This document shows, piece after piece, positions 11,227 through 21,754 of a stretch of DNA of 64,000 nt. The translations under genes and the position numbers were made by a program. Numbering within the stretch: position 1 is the first letter of the stretch; the number at the start of each line of letters is the position of its first letter. This DNA is from Phanerodontia chrysosporium (Eukaryota > Basidiomycota > Agaricomycetes > Polyporales > Phanerochaetaceae), in NCBI GenBank assembly GCA_001910725.1, contig MJGA01000005.1, forward strand, positions 1,364,001 through 1,428,000, in the 5' to 3' direction. The notes below the pieces were generated by a model, which was given only the letters and a program-made list of their open reading frames with translations, made no database searches and was not told where the DNA came from.

Positions 11227-13170
11227 ATGCCCGCTATCTTCACACACCAGTTTGACACCGAAATCTACAAGGGTAGAGTCACGGTGAATACTGGACTGTT
11301 TATCAACGGCCAGTGGGTCGACTCTGTTGACCGCGAGACGATTGAGTAAGTCCCCGCTGCTGTCGTCAGTCTTCGCGGCTCACTGATACAATTATCGACA
11401 GTGTTTTCAACCCCGGTAAGCAGCGTTGCTATTCTTGATACATTCTGCATGTGCTGACACGTATGAAGTGGACGGCACGCTGATCACCAAGGTATCCGCC
11501 GGCAACGCGAAGGACATCGATGCCGCCGTCAATGCCGCTAACGCTGCGTTCAAGACCGCCTGGGGCCTCAAGACCCCTGGCTACGAGCGCGGAAAGCTCC
11601 TCTATAAACTTGCAGACCTCATTGAGCAAAACCTTGATACCTTTGCGGCTATCGAGGCTCTCGACGCCGGTGCGTACCTAGTGATTTCAACCCGGACTCG
11701 CCCGGGCTCACTGTTGCATAGGCAAGCATTTCTACCACGCAAAGAAATTGGATATCAAGGACTCCATTGGACATCTGCGCTATTACGCCGGCTGGGCGGA
11801 CAAAAACCATGGACAGACCATCGAGGTATGGCCCTACAGGTCGCGTTGCACACTATGACAGATCCCTGATGCGCTACACACAGACGAACGAAGCTAGGTT
11901 TGCATACACGCGTCGCGAGCCCATTGGCGTAGTCGTAAGTCTCGTGTCTCCTCTTCTGCGCGTCATCAGCGGTGCTCAACAACCCGAAGGGTCTAATCGT
12001 CCCCTGGAACTTCCCATGTTCGTCGCTCAGACTTCCGACGTCGACTGTTCGCTAACCGTGGTATCTAGTGTTGATAACCACGTGGAAGGTCGCCCCCGCT
12101 CTCGCGACGGGCAACACAGTCGTGCTCAAGCCGTCCGAGGTGACCCCGCTTTCCGCGCTGAAACTCGCAGAGCTCGTTAAGGAGGCCGGGTTCCCCGACG
12201 GCGTATTCAATGTTGTGACCGGCTACGGCGCGGCCGCAGGCCAGGCGCTGACAGAGCATCCCCTCGTCGGCAAGGTCTCCTTCACAGGCAGCACACTCAT
12301 CGGGCGCAAGGTCATGGAGACCGCTGCGAAGACGAACCTGAAGCGCGTCACGCTTGAACTCGGAGGCAAGAGCCCGACCATCGTCTTCGACGACGCGGAC
12401 CTTGAGCAGGCCGTCAAGTGGGTCGCCACCGGCATTTTGTAAGCCCTGCCCGTAATCTTCTGCGACGCTTAGCGGGCTGACAACGTGGGCAGCCACCACA
12501 GCGGGCAGATATGCGCTGCGGGTTCGCGCATCTTTGTGCAGGAGGGGATCTACGACACATTCCTGCAGGCGCTAGCAGGCGCGGCGGCGTCGATAGTGCA
12601 CGGCGACGGCTTCCGCGCGGGCACGCAGCAGGGACCCGTCGTATCGCAGACGCAGCTGGAGCGCGTGCTCGGGTACATTGAAGCGGGCAAACGCGATGGC
12701 GCGACGGTCGTCGTGGGCGGTGCCCGTGTGCCCGGCGCGGGCTACTTCGTGCAGCCGACGATCTTCGCGGACACGCGCCCGGACATGAAGATTGTGCGCG
12801 AGGAGATTTTCGGCCCGTCGGTGTCGTCGTGAAGTTCAAGAGCGAGGAGGAGGCCATCGCGGCTGCGAACGATACCGACTATGGCCTTGCGAGCTATGTG
12901 TATACGACGAACGTGAACCGCGCGATCCGTGTCTCGAACGCAATGGAGGCGGGCTCATGCTTCGTAAGTCGTATTTATGCTAAGTTTATGTATATCCACT
13001 GGTGGATGTCGACCATTATACCACAGGTCAACATGGCGTCCCTCCTCCGCCCACAAGTGCCGTTCGGTGGCTACAAGCAGTCGGGCCAGGGGAAAGAGAT
13101 GGGCGAATGCGGACTAGACGCTTTCAGCCAGGTCAAATCCGTTCATATCAACCTCGGTGTGATTTTCTAA
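11227..13170 (+). CDS. NAD(P)+ aldehyde dehydrogenase, tandem copy 2
   Basis: This is a close paralogue of the preceding gene in the same orientation, starting [16 protein letters not shown]. It has the same motif order: [67 protein letters not shown] with the catalytic Cys, and REEIFGP. Several introns fall at the same positions as in copy 1 (after the TID codons, after the TIE codons, within the FPLL codons). An extra intron, 12439-12492, splits the active-site region (GIF then HHSGQ). One missing base near 12820 breaks [15 protein letters not shown]. The stop is at 13168-13170. The pair arose by tandem duplication; whether the copies differ in substrate or induction cannot be seen. Confidence 0.9.
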
Positions 13171-13389
13171 GGGTATACTAGCGAAGGGTCGCGCATGTAA
13201 ATTACAATTGGTTTTGTATGGCAGCTACCAGTCTCCTTGTGATAAAGCAGCCAATGGATCACGTCTAATGTCCGTGATGGTATGCAACAATAAAATACAG
13301 GAAATGCGGCTAGGCTGATTCGTCCGTGCACTAGGGTATGATCCATGATGCTGCGGGGACGCTCCGAGTACGACAGACATTAGACTCCA

Positions 13390-14583
13390 TCACATGCAGA
13401 ATAACTCCCTCGCATTAATGCCCAGTAGGATTCCACTCGTGATGAGCTCAGGAGCCACTTGGAAGACATAGAACACAGCCTTCTCTGCGGGTGTATTGCC
13501 CGAGCCTGGCGCCGTTGACACTAGCGAGGTCGTCTGGTCGCCCATGATGCAAAGGTGATATAAGGGTATTATAGTCTAGAGGACGTTCAGCCGACTTCAA
13601 ATAAAAGATCTCGACGACGTACGAGTATGCCAGTGAGAACAACAATTAGAAGCAGTGGAGTCTTGCGTATGCGCGGGAGACGACTAGCCCAGTAAGACAT
13701 GCCGAGAAGTGCAAGCAAGAGGGCGAGGCAGATGAGCGCAATCACGTATCTGCCAACGAACGTGTCAGGATTGTCCGGCGGGACAGGAACACAGGTATAC
13801 ACACCGCATCGGACGGACGATTGCAGCCTTGCTCGCGCTATTCTCAGCATCTACGTACAGGTAACCCATGACGAGGCCGAGGATGATGGGTACGAGAGAA
13901 TGGAGGGATAAGATGCCCAAGATGCGTGTGAAGCGCGAGCGGCGGCGCACGAGCGCGGGGTCCTCCGCATGGGGAGCGAGCTCCGCCTTCGCTTCGTCAC
14001 CCGCTACGGCGGCGTACTCATGGGTGTGTAGCAGCGTGGAGGCCTCGGGGTCTGAGTCGCCAGCCTGGAAGTCCTGGGCTGCCAGCACGAACGGCGCAGG
14101 CGTGGGCTTGAGCGCGGCGAGGATGAGCGCCCTTAGCGACGCGACGAGCTTGCCGTAGATTGCGACGTAGCCGGAGCTGAACGTGATCTGCCAGTACGAC
14201 GTCAGGTTGCGGCTGAAGTCCTCCGATGGCGTCTTAGCCTGCTTTGCGCGGAGGGACCAGATGACGACTCTGTGCGGCGGATGAGTTTGGTTCGGGTGCT
14301 GAGGGCGGGAGGGCAAGGGACGTACCGCTCAATGGTAAAGATGAGCGTCGTGATGACGAGTACTGTGCGCGTGTACTTGTAGGCTACACGCCAGAAGCCC
14401 AGAAAGCACACGATAGCATACGACACTGCGAACAGCACCGATGGACCAAAGTCGGCATCGAAGGCACGCCACCGATGGGTGAAGGAAACTCGAAGGATGT
14501 AGACATGTGAGTTGCGAAGCGGAGGGAGAGCAGGCGGCAAACAGCAGACAAAGATCACCTTTTGTATAATAGGCGAGATCCAT
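13390..14583 (-). CDS. Multipass (about seven-helix) fungal membrane protein, function unknown
   Basis: Spliced reading from ATG 14583 gives MDLAYYTKVSFTHRWRAFD, then hydrophobic segments including VLFAVSYAIVCFLGFW, TVLVITTLIFTIERVVIW, WQITFSSGYVAIYGKLVAS, IILGLVMGYLYVD, ALICLALLLALLGMSYWA and KTPLLLIVVLTGIL. The last exon encodes EKAVFYVFQVAPELITSGIL and LLGINARELFCM, with the stop at 13390-13392. Basic loops lie between helices, and an acidic, Ala-rich loop lies in the middle. The architecture resembles a group of uncharacterised fungal membrane proteins; I cannot attach a transport or receptor role. The first intron needs a GAG acceptor, so the exact start is less certain. An upstream in-frame alternative is ATG 14588. 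Confidence 0.65.
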
Positions 14584-15238
14584 CTCATCTAGGGGAGGCA
14601 GTTCCACCACGACCGTGAGGCAGCGTTGTGCGTGAACGCGACCACAGCCAATGTGCAAAACCTTGCCGCAGGCATCGTGCGAGGCCAATCGCGAGTATCC
14701 TCTGGGATCTGCGCAGTCGAGGGCGGCCGCCGACAGAATGCCTACGCATGGTGGAGCGAGTGCGATGCAGGAAGTTTCTCGTTAGACGGCAATCAATGCG
14801 AGAGGCGGTGCTGAAAGGCGACCGATCCTCAGTCCACGGCGGTCCGCATTGACAGAAGCTGCTGGTAAGCAGAATGTATAAAATGATCAGAGGTATATAT
14901 GAGCAGTGTACAGAGTGTGGTAGGCGTACTCGGATGCCTGGAGAGTAATAGTACTCATGCCGATTGGCTAAATTTCAGCAAACTCGAAAGGAGGGAACCT
15001 GATGGTCGTACAGCCGTTTTGTAGGCAAACACGGATTATGGAATTGGGAAACGAATTAGTCGTGTTTTGATAAGAGTGTAGAGCTCAGGCAAGGATGTTC
15101 AACAAAGCGCTCAATGAAACTCGCTGCGCGGAGACGACGTCCAATGTTAACTAGACGCCGGCGGGCAGCAAAGACATCCATCGACATGCTATGTGCCTAC
15201 AGTAGATTACAGTTGAATGGGCTCGTCTAGTAGACCCC
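14584..15238 (-). other. Intergenic between two minus-strand membrane protein genes
   Basis: No gene or RNA is seen. The region contains AT-rich stretches consistent with the 3' end of the exporter gene and the promoter of the seven-helix protein. Confidence 0.55.
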
Positions 15239-16815
15239 TCAGAGAGTCTGAGATGTAGCTATCGTGCTGAACGTTGTGCCACTCCATTGCGCAGCCGCAT
15301 TGCTGCCTCCAACGCCCTTCGCTGCCTCTGCGTCTCCCGCGAGGCCCTGCTGCATGTTCGCTTGCGGCGTTTTCGGCGGCGCCTTGCCCATGTCAATCTC
15401 CTCGATGCACGGTGACTCAAATATCTGGCCGTTGCGTAGCATCACGACTGTCTTCACAAAGACCGCTGTCCAGAGGATCAGGGTCAGGAGGGCGTAGATT
15501 GAGCCCCAGATGCGCATGGAGGTAATGTCGAGCTCGCGAGACAGCTGGATGGATAGGTTGGCGTATACACCCTGCGAAGAGCGTGAGCACATCATATTGC
15601 AATCCGGAGCGCACGCCTTACGTTAGGGAAAATCAGACCCCAGATAGGGAGCTTGAATGGGAACAACCCCTGGCGCAGGACCTCCTGCACGGCGAGGCAC
15701 GCGTACAGGAGCCACATCGTCGCGAGGGCCCACAGCACGAAGGCTATGAAGACGCAGATGACGTTGATGATGTCGCCCGTGTGTGGGTCTGAGAGCACTT
15801 GCGACTCGTTCTGCAGCGGCAGGATGGTCCGGAAGCCCTGGCCGAGCAGCAGGATGCTGTACCCGCCCTGCGCCATCGGCCCCAGTGGGATGAACGTGCT
15901 GATGACGCTCGCGCCTTGCGGCACGCCATACATGATGAGCCGCAGGAAGTACATCGTCAGGATCATCATCGCGAGGCAGAGGCCGAGGGACACGAGGAAC
16001 GCGGCAAGCGTGAGCGTGATGAGCGCGTCGTAGCGGGAGAATGGGAGCAGCACAGGAGCGAGGATGCCTCCGGTCGAGGACGCGACGACGACGGTCACGA
16101 CAGGAAGAAGCCAAACGGCGGTCATACGGCTCAGCGCATGGTCCTGGCGCGTCTTCCTACACTAGAGTTCAGCTAGGTATGCTCGACAGTGCAATATAGG
16201 CAGCTTACATCACATGGACGACGGCAAAGGCACAGATGAGCGACAGCACAACGTCCGCCCACCAGAACGCCCAGAGCGTGTACAAGAAAGCCTTGTGGCC
16301 GAACCTGTATTGCTGGTATATCTCACCGACACCAATGTTGATGAGAGTCGTGGCGCCCATTGGGAAGGTCCCAAGGTAAAGACTCTGTATCGGGTGGCGT
16401 ATCATGATACCCCAAATGTCCGGGAAGAGCGTGTACCGCGAGACCGTGAGTATGCAGAACGTGATGAACAGAGAGAGGTTCAAAAAGAAGAATATAAGCG
16501 TGAATATCTTGAACGTCGTAGTATCGCTTAGGTACGGATAGTTGTGCCAGAGGATGTTCACCGCTCCGGTACCTGGTGAAATAGCATCAAACTGAGCGAT
16601 AATGCCACAATCGGATGGAGGAGCGTAGTCATAGTGACAAACGATACACACCCATAATAACAGCAAACCATGCTGGAGTGAAATGCCTGGAAAGAACCGT
16701 CGACACATGCATCCGCACTGGAGCTTCGGACAACATACCGAACACAGTCCTTGAGGGTTTTAGGCTGCGTGAAGTTGCACGCCTTGCCGGGCTGACGTGA
16801 CGCAGCTTTCTCCAT
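15239..16815 (-). CDS. SSU1: SSU1/TehA-type sulfite (anion) efflux transporter
   Basis: The spliced N-terminus reads KDCVRHFTPAWFAVIMGTG, the hallmark start of the SSU1/Mae1/TehA family. It continues with ILWHNYPYLSD and about ten hydrophobic helices (for example FTLIFFFLNLSLFITFCILT, FPMGATTLINIGVGEIYQQY, VWLLPVVTVVVASSTGGILA, LIMYGVPQGASVISTFIPLG). Family members are plasma-membrane exporters of sulfite or carriers of C4-dicarboxylates. The FTPAWF...GTG motif and the central helices favour the SSU1 branch. The start is ATG 16815 (MEKAASRQPG); short introns interrupt the N-terminal region and the junction near 15600. The hydrophilic tail (GKAPPKTPQANMQQ) ends at 15239-15241. No frame break was found. 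The substrate is inferred from family only. Confidence 0.85.
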
Positions 16816-17153
16816 GACTCACTCACTCCGCTGAATCGTTTGCGTGGAGAACAGCAAGCTGGCGGCGGCCGGGAGCCTGGGCGTGGGCGTCGAGAGCAAC
16901 TTGGGTGTCGCAGCTAGCCGCGGAGGCGCGGACACCGCGTCTTGCACACATGGGAAGCGCCCGCTTGACCATCCCACCCCCAACACCCGCGATGGTGTAA
17001 TCGTTCGTAACGCAGGTCCGCCGCTGCCGTCAGCAGGTCTCCCGCGCACGCAAAGATCGCATACGCATGCATTCATTTTCGGACATATCAAACACGGGCG
17101 CAAGCCCCACAGGAAGCAACACAACACGGGTACGCAGGCCGGGCTCACGGCGG
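16816..17153 (-). other. Intergenic, upstream of the SSU1-type gene
   Basis: About 340 bp between the exporter start and the end of the next minus-strand gene. I see no feature here beyond a presumed promoter. Confidence 0.5.
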
Positions 17154-19508
17154 TCAGGACGCGCCCCAGGACTCGATGGTGTCGTGCGACGCCTGGGACA
17201 GCGACGATTCAGACGCATCCTGCACGCTGTCCCTGCTCGGTGTGCGCGGCAGCACTGCAATGGGCGGAATGGAGACGCGGCGCTGCACTCCATGCTTGTG
17301 CGGAGGTGCGGAGCTTCTCTCCGGTGGTGTTCTGGGCGGCGGCGTTCGAGGCAGAGAAAGGTCGAGGATCTGTGTTTCTTTGTCAGAGTGGCAGGTTCTC
17401 GGCGACAGTGTACCGCACCTCGTGTTCTCCCTGGGCGGTGTCCGTGGGCACAGGCGGTGCTCGAACGGTCGTGTCAGGGTCTTCGTTTGAGCCCTTAGTA
17501 TCCTTGCTGGAGCAGCGCAAAGGGGAAACGAAGACACCAGGTGCTGGAGCAAAAGGCAGACGTGCAGGACATTCTCCGGCGGGAGGGCAGGCAGGCACAT
17601 CTTCAGTCTTAGCTGCCGGTGCAGCGACTTGTGCGAAACCTCCTGCAGCCAATAAAGGCCGATTGGCATCAGGGGTACAGGGCGCCGCCGCCGGATTGTT
17701 GGTTTCGTTCTCAATGTCAATGTGCTGTGTATGGTCCTCTGGTGAAGATCCATCGTTTGCAGGGGTCAGCGAGCTTCTTGTCTGCAGTTGATCAACCGCC
17801 CGAATCGACTTCTGAACATCAGCGCAGTGCCCAGATCCAGGGTCCGTGTCACGGGCGAGGGAAACGGCAGAGGTCGCACAGTCAAATTTCGCCCAGCGGA
17901 AGTCCAAGCTCTCGTAGTCCAGATCAAGCTCATAGTCTCCAGGGTCCAGCGGGTCAGACCCGACGGGGTCTTCAACCGGCGAGTCGAAGTATATCCGAGT
18001 AGGATGCTGGGGGGTTGAATACAAATCCTTTGGTGGCTGCATCTTGCTATTCGTTCGGTAGTAGCGAGCCTGCGGCATAAACAAAGGCTTGGGTATAGGA
18101 GACGATGAGTGCTCTGGATCGGATGGAGGGAGGGAGAGGTCCGACGATCCGCCGTGAGATCTAGCAAGGACAGGGGTATTCGCCGGAGGGTGAGCATTGC
18201 AGGCAGTGGGAGCTGCCAAAAGCGCAGGCGAGAGCAAGGCAGAGAAGTGCCGGCTCTCCAAGGACGTAGAGGCAGGATCTCGAGCGGCTACAAGCGGCCC
18301 AGGGGTAGAGAAGGGCAGCGGCATGACAGGCAGGATGTCCGGTGTCAGTGGAGACAAGGGTCTTGTCGTACGAGATCGGCAAGAGCGAGCAGAGCCAGAT
18401 GGTCGAGCAAGAGGTCCAGGTTTGGAGAACGGCGGCGGGTGAATGGCTGGCTCGTCGGCGCGAGTTCTTCCGTTGGAGTCGGGCGCAATGCAGGTGATAG
18501 CAGCGCGGGAGGACTAACAGCAAATTGACCATGTAGAGCAGGATCCTGTGCAAAATAAGCAGGAGGAAAGTGTAACGTCGACAAAGGAGCATGTTCGATA
18601 TTATCGGTTATGGATGATGGGACGCGTGGTGGTGTGGGTGGGCGCGGAGAAGGGCGAGGATGACCTGGTGGCCGGTGTGCAAAGTCACCAAGAAGGTTAT
18701 CTATGCCTGTCCCAGGGATAGGTCCCTCCATAGCATCTTGGGCAAGATACGGAATCAGCCCTAGGTTGACAAGCGGTTCAGGCTCAGGCGGCGCCGTAGG
18801 CGGGCGAAACGCGAAGATGTCTTCGTCCTCCTGAGCATGAGGCACATATTCCTGTCGACCCGCTTCCGTACTGCTGGCTATATGCGCATGCTCCGCAGGA
18901 ATGAGTCCGCGCAGAGGATGGTTCGCCTGCAGGGTCGCGACCGTGCTTGCGAGCCACGTCGGCACCTCTTGCGCCTCCCGAGCTGCGTTCGCCCCAAAGT
19001 AATGCAGCTCCGGGTCTTGCAGCCCATCATACATCCTGTGTGGCCCGGTCTCCCGCCTGACCCTGTTCAAGTTGGCGCGGCCTGGCAGCTCGCTGTATGC
19101 GTCGCGCGGCGTCGCCGGGGCCTCCCCGCCCGCGAGCGACGACGAGCCGCTCGTGGACGAGTTCCGGCGGCGCCGCTTGGCATCGCGTTCGGCGGCGCGC
19201 GCGGAGGCGGGCGTGTGGACGACGTTCACGGTGTGGATCATGCGGTCGAAGCGCGCGTTCAGGCTCTCCTGCCGCCGCTTCGGGGCCCTGTCCCGGCCGA
19301 AGAGCGCTGCAGGGCGTGTCAGACGCGTCAGAGGCACAGGCATGTAGAGGCGTGACGCGTACTTTGGGATATGCTTCATGAAGACGCGTGGGCTGTGAGC
19401 GCGACGCGTCTAATGTCGAGAGCGGGCGCACCGTCTGTCTCCGAAAGCATGCACCCCGAACGCCTCCGACACCAAGCTCCTCGTCTCGTCCGTCAGTCTC
19501 GACGGCAT
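17154..19508 (-). CDS. Large, mostly disordered Ser/Pro-rich protein of unknown function
   Basis: The probable start is ATG 19508 (MPSRLTDETRSLVSEAFG), joined by a 39-nt intron to PRVFMKHIPKYASRLYMPVP. The N-terminal part has a basic cluster (RDAKRRRR) that could act as a nuclear signal, and the rest is low-complexity with many S/TP sites (SPRPPTPPR, LPRTPPPRTPPERSS). Acidic patches follow (DPGDYELDLDYESLDFRW). A 49-nt intron with a CTGAC branch-like site joins EHE to ILDLSLPRTPP; the end HDTIESWGAS stops at 17154-17156. One missing base near 18430 shifts the frame. The many proline-directed sites suggest kinase control, which is inference. No known domain was recognised. Confidence 0.65.
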
Positions 19509-19831
19509 ATCGTGCGGCTCTTCTCCAGGTGGTAGGTGTGTTGGAACGAAGAGAGGATGGGAAAGCGTGTTCTGCGGGCAGAGGGAAAAGGTCGGAGCGC
19601 AAGTGCTACGGGCGCTCCGCAGAACCGACGCACCTCCGACCCGGGCCCTTCGTGGCGTCGTCGGGCGCGCCCATCCAAATATGGCATCGCCCCGCCGGCA
19701 GCAGCATAAGACCACATCGATAGTACGACTACAACTATTTGGCTTGTATAGAATAGAAATAACAGTCATGAACAGAATAGTTTGCACATGAAGCGCCTGG
19801 GTCCCTCGTCGTGTCTGCCGGGCAGACGCGG
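19509..19831 (-). other. Intergenic between two minus-strand genes
   Basis: About 320 bp holding the presumed promoter of the disordered protein and the 3' end of the surface protein. No gene is visible. Confidence 0.5.
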
Positions 19832-21088
19832 CTACACCTCTGGGACGCCGGTGTACCGTATTCCCGCCGGCTGGTAGCCATTCTGCGCAGAGAAGACCGC
19901 GGAGCCACGTAGGCTCTGACTGTACACGCTTCCAACGGGCTGCACGTCCGGGAACGTTGACGGGTCCTCGGGGTTCTGGGTGACGTGCAATCAGATGTGT
20001 GATACCAGCATCTTGGACGCACCACTCACATATAACCTGCCCACGGACGCAGTGGAGTAGGGGGACGTGGGGACGTGTGGCGAGAAGCCCTTTTCCGTCG
20101 GCTCCGGCGTGTAGGGTGTTATGACCAAGGGTGCGGTATGCCGGAAGGCCGCGGATGGCGGTCGCCGCTGCGCTTTGCGGTGTCGTAGCCAAAAGAGAAG
20201 GGCGAACACGGCAAGAACGATGGCTGCGACGCCGCCTATGACACCACCCACAATTGCGCCTACATTCGTCTTTTTCGTAGAGGACTCGGCCGGTGCAGGG
20301 GTTTCGCTTATTGATATCGGGCTGAACGTCACGGAGCCGGCAGACGAGGTGGACGGAGGCAAACTGGAGGTTGAGCTTGGCGGAGCACTCGGTGCGGCAA
20401 TGTCCGTGCTGTTATGCGCCCTGTATGTCTCGGCATCTGTGGCGTTCCAATAGTCCATCTTGAGGTTCTGGTACGCCCATGCAGGGACAGAGGTTCCGAC
20501 AGGGATCTGGCGAGGAAACCTGCAGGATCTCAGGCATGGATAGACGCACCAAGAGGCGGGACTCACTCGTCGGTGAAGGAAGTTGTGCAATTGGTGCGCC
20601 ATGTAGTCCAGCTGAACAGCATTGTAAGACAAGCAAGTGATGGTGAGTGGGGACCACGTACGGAAGATAGTCATTTCCCTGGCAGACCGCGCATGCCGAG
20701 ATAATCGAGTAGAACACGGTATTGCAGAAACATTCGCTCGCAGCAGACTGAGTGAGGACATAGTGAGCACCAGGGTCCAAGGCCTGGATGTATGCATCTG
20801 CAACTCGGAATCAGCAATGTCATCTACATTGGAAAACGCTAAAAGCGTACCTGACGGCTGCGGCTGGCAGGCGGAATCGAGATAGGCTGCGACTGTGCAC
20901 GGGCTCTGGCCTCTGGAGTTGAATGTCTGGAGCAGGCTGAGCACGGGGCGCACGAGGCTGTACGGGGCACAGTCACTCACCCAACCAAACCCCGCCTTGC
21001 ACTGTGCGTCCGAGATCTGCGCGTACGCGCGCTGAGGGACCGCGAGGAGGAGGGCAAGAGCGAGTGCCGCGAGCGGGAGACGCAACAT
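19832..21088 (-). CDS. Secretory single-pass membrane protein with Cys-rich ectodomain
   Basis: MLRLPLAALALALLLAVPQR with a likely cleavage after AYA is a signal peptide. The ectodomain is cysteine-rich (DAQCKAGFGWVSDCAPYSLV, SPCTVAAYLDSAC, SECFCNTVFYSIISACAVCQ) and ends with PVGTSVPAWAYQNLKMDYW. A Ser/Thr/Pro stalk (PSSTSSLPPSTSSAG) leads to a transmembrane helix (NVGAIVGGVIGGVAAIVLAV) and a basic cytoplasmic tail. The last exon encodes NPEDPSTFPDVQPVGSVYSQ and stops at 19832-19834. This layout is common among uncharacterised basidiomycete surface proteins. It looks like a wall-associated or sensor-type protein, but no ligand or pathway can be assigned. Confidence 0.75.
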
Positions 21089-21754
21089 GGCTGCCGCGCG
21101 CAGGGCAGGGGCAGGTGTGGGCCCGAAGGGGAGGAGGGCCTTGCGGGCGAGAGGAGGACCGGGAGGATGTCTTTAACGGCATCAGCGTCCCCATCAGCCT
21201 CACGATCTGACGGGCGAGGCTGTGAGATGGCGAGGCACGAAGGACGCCCGCGGCCGCAGATTGGCGCAGGCAGCGCGGCGGCTGGTGAAGCGAATCGCAC
21301 TGTGGGTGGGCAACGCATGGCCATCAGCAGCCATCAGCAGGCCATCTGCGTCGCGGACGGACTGCCTGCCCGCCGCGGGACTGCCATATCGGAGAGATGT
21401 CGGTGTGGGATGCGTTTCAAGTGGCAAAGCTTGCATCAACGTTTGCTGGAATCCGCAGACGTGTGTTGGAGGTGTCATTGGACGAACGTAAGTTAGCAGG
21501 ACACGGACACAGATGCCCTCGTTGATATCCACATATGGCATGCCAGGGCGCATCAACCTCTGACGCCCGGGAAATCCTACATTCGCGTTTCCTGAGGGCA
21601 ACGCGCAGCAGCCTTCACGCCCGCACGCGACGCGCCAGTGCCGATCGCGACGGGTGTCGCGTGCGCGCTCTCTTAGTCAGGACGCGCGTCGGAGCCGCTG
21701 GCCTGCTCCACAAACCCCACCACCGGCCCACTGACTCGCCGCGGTGCCGCGCGC
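21089..21754. other. Divergent intergenic region
   Basis: About 670 bp separate the surface-protein start from the DNA glycosylase start. Open frames here carry no conserved motif. It is probably two promoters back to back. Confidence 0.5.

Noticed and set aside
17383..17433. Frame break in the disordered protein near 17400
   Set aside because: A 49-nt GT-AG intron with a CTGAC branch-like site restores the frame exactly, so no base loss is needed here.
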